36,152 nucleotides of DNA, taken from positions 1-36,152 of the forward strand of contig CAIQPH010000268.1 of the NCBI GenBank assembly GCA_903873655.1, written 5' to 3'. The notes beneath the pieces are model-generated. The model saw only the letters and a list, made by a program, of their open reading frames with translations. It ran no database searches and was not told the origin of the DNA. This DNA is from an uncultured Holophagaceae bacterium (GTDB taxonomy: Bacteria > Acidobacteriota > Holophagae > Holophagales > Holophagaceae). The translations under genes were made by a program, and so were the position numbers. Below are positions 30,716-36,152 of the stretch, one piece after another; position 1 is the first letter of the stretch, and each line of letters opens with the position of its first letter.

Positions 30716-31165
30716 CTACGCAGACTGGCGATGATGGCGAAGGATGGCCAGTTCATCCATCTCTCGGGCCTCGCGGAGCTGCTGCTCCCGAGCGTGCTGG
30801 AGAGCCCGGCGCTCCTTGAGGCGGACGAGCATGAGATGGTTCCGGTGGGCGAGGATCAGGGTCTCCCGCGCAGCGGCAACCTGGGTGGAGGCGGCTCGCA
30901 AGCGTTCATAACCTTCGATCTGCCGACGGCCCAATACCACCAGGTAGCGCTCACCGGCGTGCCAAAGCTCCAGGTCGAGGAGCTGTCCGGTGGCAGATCG
31001 GCGCGCTTCGAAGAGCGCGGTGCGCTCGACAGCCAGGGCATCGAGAAAGTCCCTGGCGTCACGCTCAGCCTGGAGTGCATGGGCCAGGGCACGCTCTGCT
31101 TCGCGCTCCAGGGCCTCTCGCAGCTTGCGCAGGGGCTCGAGCCGGAAGCGGAACCGGGCCGCCAT
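30716..31165 (-). CDS. fliJ: Flagellar export protein FliJ
   Basis: Coiled-coil stalk of the flagellar export ATPase, linking the FliI ring to FlhA and escorting chaperones. 149 residues, the usual size (about 147). Almost entirely alpha-helical and charged, with the family N-terminus FRFRLEPLRKLREALEREAERALAHA and a long second helix with heptad spacing (AAARETLILAHRNHLMLVRLKERRALQHAREQQLREAREMDELAILRH). The ATG at 31165 overlaps the fliI stop as TGATG, implying coupled translation. Identification rests on the N-terminal pattern and on its place directly after fliI. Confidence 0.92.
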   Translation of the reverse strand: MAARFRFRLEPLRKLREALEREAERALAHALQAERDARDFLDALAVERTALFEARRSATGQLLDLELWHAGERYLVVLGRRQIEGYERLRAASTQVAAARETLILAHRNHLMLVRLKERRALQHAREQQLREAREMDELAILRHHRQSA

Positions 31166-32523
31166 CAGACACTCTTAAGGAACGGGGCCAGATCGATGCC
31201 GAAGATCTGGCCCATGGCGAGCATGGCCTGGCGGTGGTCCGAGCCTTCTGCCATCGCCTGGCGGAGGAAGGACTGGATGGCCGGCTGGAACTGGATCGCC
31301 TGGTCGATGGTTGTGCTGGAACCCTTGGTATAGGCGCCGATCTGGATCAGGTCCTCCGCGTCCTGGTAGGTGGCCATCAGGTCGCGCAGCTTGCTGGCCA
31401 GCTGCTTCTGCTCGGGTGGAGCCAGGGCGCTGAAGAGGCGCGAAAGGCTGGAAAGGATATCGATGGCGGGGAAGTGGTTCCTGGATGCGAGCTTCCGGGA
31501 GAGCACCACATGGCCATCCAGGATGCTGCGCACAGCGTCGCTGATGGGCTCATTCATGTCGTCGCCTTCCACCAGGACCGTGTAGATGCCAGTGATGGAA
31601 CCCATGCCCTCGAAGGTGCCGGCCCGCTCCATGAGGCGTGGCAGCAAGGCAAAGACGGAGGGCGTGTAGCCCCGGGAACTGGGGGGTTCCCCGGCGCTGA
31701 GACCGACCTCGCGCTGGGCCATGGCGAAGCGGGTGACGCTGTCCATCATCAACAGCACGTCCTTGCCCTGCCGCATGAAGTACTCGGCGACCGTGGTGCC
31801 GGCCATGGCGCAGCGCAGGCGCAGGAGAGGGCTCTGATCACTGGTGGAGACGACCACCACGCTGCGCTTCAGCCCCTCTTCCCCGAGATCATTCTCGATA
31901 AATTCGCGGAGCTCACGCCCCCGCTCCCCCACCAGGGTGATCACGTTCACTTCGGCAGAAGTGTTGCGCGCCACCATGCCCAAGAGAATCGACTTTCCCA
32001 CGCCGGAACCGGAGAAGATACCAATCCGCTGACCCTTGCCCAGGGTGAGCAGGCCATCGATGGCCCGCACGCCAGTGGACAGCACCTGGTCGATGCGTTT
32101 CCGCCGCATGGGATTGGGCGGCAGGCCCTGCATGGGAAGGTGGGTTGTGGGCTCGATGGGTGGGCCGCCATCCAGCGGCCGCCCCAGCGGATCGATCACG
32201 CGTCCCAGCAAAGTGTCGGCCAAGGGAAGTTCCGACTGGTGACCTGTTCCTTCCACCCATAGGCCGGGACGAATGCCCTCAGTCTCTTCGATGGGCATCA
32301 GGAGCACCCGCTGGCCCGAGAAGCCGACCACCTCGGCGTGGACGAAGCGGGGCTGCCCCGCGGCATCCATGCTGTGAATCAGCATCTGCTCGCCCACGGA
32401 GCAGTCCGGGCCGCTGGATTCCACCACCAGACCCACCACTTTGGTGACCCGCCCCATCCAGTCGCCGTTGGGTAGCCCGCGCAGACGGGTGGCGAGGACG
32501 GAAAGATCGATCACCCCACTCAT
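31165..32523 (-). CDS. fliI: Flagellum-specific export ATPase FliI
   Basis: Hexameric ATPase powering flagellar type III export, related to the F1 beta subunit. 452 residues, the usual length. Walker A is GSGVGKS (172-178) in RIGIFSGSGVGKSILLGM. The catalytic Glu is in LVGERGREL, Walker B is VLLMMDSVTRFAMAQREVGLS, and the type III ATPase signature GEPPSSRGYTPSVFALLPRLMERAG is complete. VLVEGDDMNEPISDAVRSILDGHVVLSRKLA is also typical of FliI/SctN. The ATG at 32523 overlaps the fliH stop as ATGA. The flagellar neighbours on both sides exclude a virulence-type SctN. Confidence 0.97.
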   Translation of the reverse strand: MSGVIDLSVLATRLRGLPNGDWMGRVTKVVGLVVESSGPDCSVGEQMLIHSMDAAGQPRFVHAEVVGFSGQRVLLMPIEETEGIRPGLWVEGTGHQSELPLADTLLGRVIDPLGRPLDGGPPIEPTTHLPMQGLPPNPMRRKRIDQVLSTGVRAIDGLLTLGKGQRIGIFSGSGVGKSILLGMVARNTSAEVNVITLVGERGRELREFIENDLGEEGLKRSVVVVSTSDQSPLLRLRCAMAGTTVAEYFMRQGKDVLLMMDSVTRFAMAQREVGLSAGEPPSSRGYTPSVFALLPRLMERAGTFEGMGSITGIYTVLVEGDDMNEPISDAVRSILDGHVVLSRKLASRNHFPAIDILSSLSRLFSALAPPEQKQLASKLRDLMATYQDAEDLIQIGAYTKGSSTTIDQAIQFQPAIQSFLRQAMAEGSDHRQAMLAMGQIFGIDLAPFLKSV

Positions 32524-33254
32524 GGCCCGCTTCCTTCCTGCATCTGGGCGATCAGCTTCATGAACCGCTCGCGGCGGTGTTCCAGGGTGCCGTTGAAGAT
32601 GCCCTGGGGCGCCTCGATGCGAAGGCTGCCGCGGGAGAGGCCTCCGTCAGGCGCAAGGGCGATGCCCGCATGTCCGACGAAATGATCGCCAAGCAACTCC
32701 AGGTCCGTCGGATTGAGGAAGACCAGCACCGGCATCTCCCCCTCCCGCCGTCCCCGGGGAAGCGGGAAGGGCAGGTCGTCGAGGATGCGTTCCATCAAGG
32801 CTTTCACGGCATCAGGCGACTGTTCGAGTTGCTGGATGGCGAGGTACTCGCCGATGGCGAGGGACAGGGCCACCAGTTCCTCGTTCAGGGCCTCTTTCAG
32901 GAGCAGGGAGGTCGAAGCGAGTTCCACCAGATGCTCTTCCAGGCGCTGCATGTAGGCCTTGTACTGGCTCTCGCCGATGGTGCGACCCTCTGCCTCGCCT
33001 GACGCGAAACCTTCTTCGTAGGCTCGACGGGCGATGTCCTGAGCCTGCAACTCCGCCTCCTGGAGCCGCACCATCACCCGTTGTTCTATGGGAATCCTGG
33101 AGAGGTCCTGGTCGCCGATATCAGTGGCCACCGAACCCTCATCCTCATCATCCAGCAGGGGCCGAGTCATCATGACGTCCACCGGGAAGTACGGGAAGGC
33201 CTCCAGGCGCGTGTCCTGGAGGTCCTCGGCGCGGATGTAGCCCTTAGTGCCCAT
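32520..33254 (-). CDS. fliH: Flagellar assembly protein FliH
   Basis: Peripheral stalk and regulator of FliI in the export ATPase complex. 244 residues, close to the usual 230-240. A variable N-terminus is followed by a long helical segment with family-like GxxxG/AxxxG spacing (AYEEGFASGEAEGRTIGESQYKAYMQRLEEHLVELA), then the V-ATPase subunit-E-like C-terminal domain (EELVALSLAIGEYLAIQQLEQSPDAVKALMERILDDLP, VLVFLNPTDLELLGDHF, LAPDGGLSRGSLRIEAPQGIFNGTLEHRRERFMKLI). The G-x-G-L-x-x-G-x-x-R-I-E segment is characteristic. Starts 14 bases after fliG and overlaps fliI by four bases. Confidence 0.93.
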   Translation of the reverse strand: MGTKGYIRAEDLQDTRLEAFPYFPVDVMMTRPLLDDEDEGSVATDIGDQDLSRIPIEQRVMVRLQEAELQAQDIARRAYEEGFASGEAEGRTIGESQYKAYMQRLEEHLVELASTSLLLKEALNEELVALSLAIGEYLAIQQLEQSPDAVKALMERILDDLPFPLPRGRREGEMPVLVFLNPTDLELLGDHFVGHAGIALAPDGGLSRGSLRIEAPQGIFNGTLEHRRERFMKLIAQMQEGSGP

Positions 33255-33268
33255 CGGTAGGCCCCGGC

Positions 33269-34273
33269 TCAGCTGACATAGTCCTCGCCCCCGCCACCGC
33301 CGATGCTGATGACGCCTTCCTCCTCCAACTGGCGGACGATTTCCACGACTTCATGCTGGGACTTCTCCACGTCCTTCAGCTTCACGGGCCCCATGAACTC
33401 CATCTCCTCTTTCATGAGTTCCACGGCGCGGCTGGACATGTTGCGGAAGAACTGGTTCTGGAGTTCCTCGCTGGTGCCCTTGAGGGCGATGGTGAGGGTC
33501 TTCTTGTCGGCCCGTTTCAGGATTTCGGTGATGCCGTTGTCGTCGATGAGCAGGATGTCGTCGAAGACGAACATCAGGTCGCGGATGCTGGCGGCCAGCT
33601 GCGGATTCTCCGTTTCGATCTTCTCCAGCACGGTGCGGCCGACGTTGCGCTCCATGCGGTTGAACAACTCCGCCACGGCCCGGACGCCACCGTAGGCCTC
33701 GGTCGCGAAGGAACCCAGGGCCTCCAGCTTCTGTTCGAGGATGAGGCTGATGCGCCGCACCACCTCGGGGCTGATCTCCTGGAGGCCGGCCATGCGCATG
33801 GCCACGTCGCTGCGGAGGACCTCCGGCAGGCTGGAGATGAGCTCTGCCGCCTGGGAAGCGTTCAAGTGCGCCAGGATCAGGGCGATGGTCTGGGGGTGCT
33901 CGTTCTGAATGAACTTGGAGAGCTGCTGGGGGTTCGCGCGTTCAAGGCTGGTGAAACCCGCGCTTGATTCCAGGGCTTTCACGAGACGGTCGATGATCTT
34001 CCGGGCCACCTCGGGGCCCACCGACTTGATGAGCAGCTTCTTGGCGTACTCGATGCCGCCCTGGCTGATGTAGCTGCGGGCCTGGGTCATGGTATGGAAC
34101 TCCTCCATGACTTCTTCCGCCACCTCGGGCTGAATGTGCTTGGTGATGGCGATCTCCCGGGAGATCGTCTGGATTTCGTCCTCTTCGAGGTACTTGAAGA
34201 TGTTCGACGCAGTCTCGTCCCCGAGGGTGACCATGAGCACCGCGGCCTTCTGCATGCCGGTCAGTTTCGTCAT
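33269..34273 (-). CDS. fliG: Flagellar motor switch protein FliG
   Basis: C-ring protein that binds FliF and interacts with the stator to produce torque and switch direction. 334 residues, the usual length. FliG-N begins with LTGMQKAAVLMVTLGDETASNIFKYLEEDEIQTISREI. The middle domain has the EHPQ motif in FIQNEHPQTIALILAHL, and FliG-C contains LMFVFDDILLIDDNGITEILKRADKKTLTIALKG, with the charged torque helix. RAVELMKEEMEFMGPVKLKDVEKSQHEVVEIVRQLEEEGVI is the typical ending, here followed by a Gly-rich tail (GGGGGEDYVS). Only three bases separate it from fliF, so translation is coupled. Confidence 0.97.
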   Translation of the reverse strand: MTKLTGMQKAAVLMVTLGDETASNIFKYLEEDEIQTISREIAITKHIQPEVAEEVMEEFHTMTQARSYISQGGIEYAKKLLIKSVGPEVARKIIDRLVKALESSAGFTSLERANPQQLSKFIQNEHPQTIALILAHLNASQAAELISSLPEVLRSDVAMRMAGLQEISPEVVRRISLILEQKLEALGSFATEAYGGVRAVAELFNRMERNVGRTVLEKIETENPQLAASIRDLMFVFDDILLIDDNGITEILKRADKKTLTIALKGTSEELQNQFFRNMSSRAVELMKEEMEFMGPVKLKDVEKSQHEVVEIVRQLEEEGVISIGGGGGEDYVS

Positions 34274-34276
34274 GGC

Positions 34277-35965
34277 CTACCGTCCTTCCTCGAGGAGCCA
34301 GGATCGCACCAGGGAGGCCATGGTTTCCGGGTCCTCGTGCGAGCTGTCCTGGAGGCGCTTCTTGATGAGCTCGCGGCGACGGGCTTCCGGCGCGCTGAAG
34401 GCTGCGTCGGCGTTCAACTCCGCCTCGATCTCGGCCTCGATTTCAGACATGGATTTCACCTGGACGGGCTTGCGGGAGGAACCACCGCCGGTGCCGGCCA
34501 TTTGGGCCTCGCCGCCTTCGGCGCTGGCGACGCGCAGGGGGGCCGGACGGTTGATGGCCGCCGACATGCGTCGGAGCATTGGCAGGATGAGCATGAAGAA
34601 GACCGCCAGTCCGATGACGGCATAGATCACGCTGGGAGCGAACTGCCGGACCAGATCGACCCAGAACTGCTTCTTGGCGTCGGCCTCTTCCTTGGGGTTC
34701 ACCTGCAGGGTGGCGAAGGCCATGTTCTCCACGGTGAGTTCATCGCCACGCTTGGGCTGGATGCCCACGGCCGTCGACACCTGATCGCGGATCTTCTTCA
34801 GTTCGTCGGCAGTGCGCGGCGTGAACTTCTGCACAGACTCGCCCTTGGCGTCCTTCTCCCAAGTGGAGTTGTGATCCACGATCACGGCGAGGGTCATGCG
34901 TTTCACGGAACCCGTGGCCTGGTCGATGACCCGGACCGTCTTGCTTATTTCGTTGTTGGTGGTGGTCTCTTTCTTCTCGGAGTTCTCTGTGACATTGGCG
35001 GAGGCGCCACCCGTGGCGGGAGCCACGTTGCTGGCAGTGCCGGGAACGCCCGCTCCGGCATCGCGCTTCTGGACCTTCTCGTCCTTCTGCTGGACACTGC
35101 GTTCCACCTGTCCCTGGGGATCGAATTTCTCTTCGTTGATCTTCACCTTGTCGAAGTCCAGGTCCACATGAGCCGTGGCACGGACCTTCCCAATGCCCAC
35201 GACGGGCTCCAGCAGTTCCGTGACGCGACGGACCATGAAATCCTCTTCTTCGCGGGCCACCTTCTTCTGGGCGTCGCTGGCGCCGACCATGGGATCGCGG
35301 CCGGTGCGGGAGAGGATACGGCTGTACTGATCAATGATCACGACCTGGTCAGGCTTGAGACCTTCCACGCTGGCAGCCACCAGGTTGACGATGGCCTGGG
35401 TGTTCTCGTCCGGCAGCATGCGGGAGCCGCGCAGCTTGAGCAGCACGCTGGCCTTGGCGTCCTCCTTATCAGTCAGGAAGGGGCTGTCATTGGAAGGCGT
35501 GATGTGGACGGTCGCCTCGGAGACCTGCTGGAGGCTCATGATGGTTTTTGCCAGGGTGGATTCCATGGCCCGCCGGTGGATCACCTTCTGGGAGAAATCC
35601 GTCGTGCCCAGGCCCGCGTTCTCGAGCTTTTCGAAGCCCAGCTTGTCGCCCGTGAGCAGCCCGTCGCCGGCGAACTTCAGGCGGAGGGAGCCCACTTTGC
35701 TCTCGGGAACGAGGATGGTGCGCTGATCACTGCTGAGTTCGAAGGGCACCTGCATCTTGTCCAGCTGCGCGACGATGGAACTGGCCTCCGAGGGCGAGAT
35801 GTTGGCGGCCAGGACGCCTTTGGATTCCTGGCCCGCCCAGATTCCGAGGCCCGCCAGTGCCAGCAGCACTGTCATGGAAATGGCGACCACCATGACGCGC
35901 TGGGTGGAACTCATGCCCCGGAAGGCGTTGGTCAGTTGCTCTGCGAGGTTCGTTTCCCCGGCCAT
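34277..35965 (-). CDS. fliF: Flagellar MS-ring protein FliF
   Basis: Forms the MS ring in the inner membrane, the base on which the flagellum assembles. 562 residues, the usual length. The first membrane helix is RVMVVAISMTVLLALAGLGIWAG (about 20-42). The periplasmic ring-building domains follow (ANISPSEASSIVAQLDKMQVPFELSSDQRTILVPE, then DFSQKVIHRRAMESTLAKTIMSLQQVSEATVHITP). A low-complexity loop (about 295-330) precedes the beta-collar region, the second membrane helix is VIYAVIGLAVFFMLILPMLRRM (about 455-476), and the C-terminal tail that binds FliG ends with ETMASLVRSWLLEEGR. Followed three bases later by fliG. A large plus-strand ORF over this gene is a shadow. Confidence 0.97.
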   Translation of the reverse strand: MAGETNLAEQLTNAFRGMSSTQRVMVVAISMTVLLALAGLGIWAGQESKGVLAANISPSEASSIVAQLDKMQVPFELSSDQRTILVPESKVGSLRLKFAGDGLLTGDKLGFEKLENAGLGTTDFSQKVIHRRAMESTLAKTIMSLQQVSEATVHITPSNDSPFLTDKEDAKASVLLKLRGSRMLPDENTQAIVNLVAASVEGLKPDQVVIIDQYSRILSRTGRDPMVGASDAQKKVAREEEDFMVRRVTELLEPVVGIGKVRATAHVDLDFDKVKINEEKFDPQGQVERSVQQKDEKVQKRDAGAGVPGTASNVAPATGGASANVTENSEKKETTTNNEISKTVRVIDQATGSVKRMTLAVIVDHNSTWEKDAKGESVQKFTPRTADELKKIRDQVSTAVGIQPKRGDELTVENMAFATLQVNPKEEADAKKQFWVDLVRQFAPSVIYAVIGLAVFFMLILPMLRRMSAAINRPAPLRVASAEGGEAQMAGTGGGSSRKPVQVKSMSEIEAEIEAELNADAAFSAPEARRRELIKKRLQDSSHEDPETMASLVRSWLLEEGR

Positions 35966-36014
35966 AGGCGTTCCTCAGTCAGGGGTGAGGCCGCGCCGGG
36001 AAGCTCGGTCAGCG

Positions 36015-36152
36015 CTACATCTGCATGCGCATGACCTCGCGGTAGGCATCGATCAGTTTCGACCGAACGGCCATCATCATCTGGAAGCTAAGATCGGCCT
36101 TCTGGACAGCCAGCATGGCCGTGTGCATGTCTGCACTCTCCCCTGTCATCAA
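36015..36152 (-). CDS. fliE: Flagellar hook-basal body protein FliE, 5' part outside the window
   Basis: C-terminal 45 residues of FliE, the adaptor between the MS ring and the rod. The visible sequence has GESADMHTAMLAVQKADLSFQMMMAVRSKLIDAYREVMRMQM and then TAG. This matches the family end pattern of a D-x-H-x-x-M segment, Q-x-A-x-L-x-x-Q-x-x-x-x-V-R-x-K-x-x-x-A-Y-x-E-I/V-M-R-M. About 55-60 residues of the usual 100-105 are outside the window. It lies 49 bases upstream of fliF, the standard fliE-fliF order; flgB and flgC would be expected beyond the edge. Confidence 0.93.
   Translation of the reverse strand: MMTGESADMHTAMLAVQKADLSFQMMMAVRSKLIDAYREVMRMQM

Noticed and set aside
34094..36034. 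646-codon plus-strand ORF over fliF/fliG
   Set aside because: Antisense to clear fliF and fliG; His/Gly/Leu-rich shadow composition typical of the reverse strand of GC-rich genes.

Overview
The window reads as a GC-rich, flagellated, didermic bacterium. Supporting signs are a beta-barrel outer-membrane protein ending in Phe, lipobox and Sec signal peptides, an MEP-pathway ispG, and a Pkn2-type Ser/Thr kinase with a TolB-like and TPR tail. Together these suggest Acidobacteriota, probably the Holophagae (Geothrix/Holophaga) group. That placement is inference from gene style; no rRNA gene is present. Nearly all the sequence is coding. No gene-free stretch exceeds 300 bases, and I see no tRNA, rRNA, CRISPR array or intact transposase.

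Layout. (1) 1-1440: the 3' part of ornithine aminotransferase, a nested hairpin, and a MOSC-domain protein. (2) 1660-9458: five same-strand genes that all encode Sec-exported proteins. They are an Ala-rich helical protein, an outer-membrane barrel with a duplicated N-terminal domain, a PKD/IPT protein and two exported proteins with Pro-rich linkers. None matches a system I can name, so this is the best candidate for an undescribed envelope system. A kinase/TolB/TPR gene (9489-11729, minus) converges on it. (3) 11998-16725: an MFS transporter coupled to a sulfurtransferase, a membrane-anchored thioredoxin, a lipoprotein, a HAD phosphatase and a small exported protein. (4) 16787-20713: purF with a coupled small gene, a small exported protein, miaA and a short crotonase. 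(5) 20851-25647, mostly minus: a Yip1-like membrane protein, a sigma-54 activator, an acyltransferase, a 72-residue ORF, yidD and ispG. (6) 25738-36152, minus: a flagellar cluster transcribed fliE-fliF-fliG-fliH-fliI-fliJ-motE-like-fliK-flgD-flgE, covering the MS ring/C ring, export ATPase complex, hook-length ruler, hook cap and hook.

Non-coding structure is unusually rich. Two unrelated short elements (15214-15418 and 20696-20849) have imperfect terminal inverted repeats, are bounded by CTAG on both sides, and sit at gene ends where they supply or abut stop codons. They look like MITEs or related non-autonomous elements. A third inverted repeat built on CACAAAG lies after miaA, and a CCTGAAG tandem array precedes the thioredoxin gene. 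A good sigma-54 (-24/-12) match lies just upstream of fliK, so the late hook genes fliK-flgD-flgE may have their own promoter inside the flagellar cluster.
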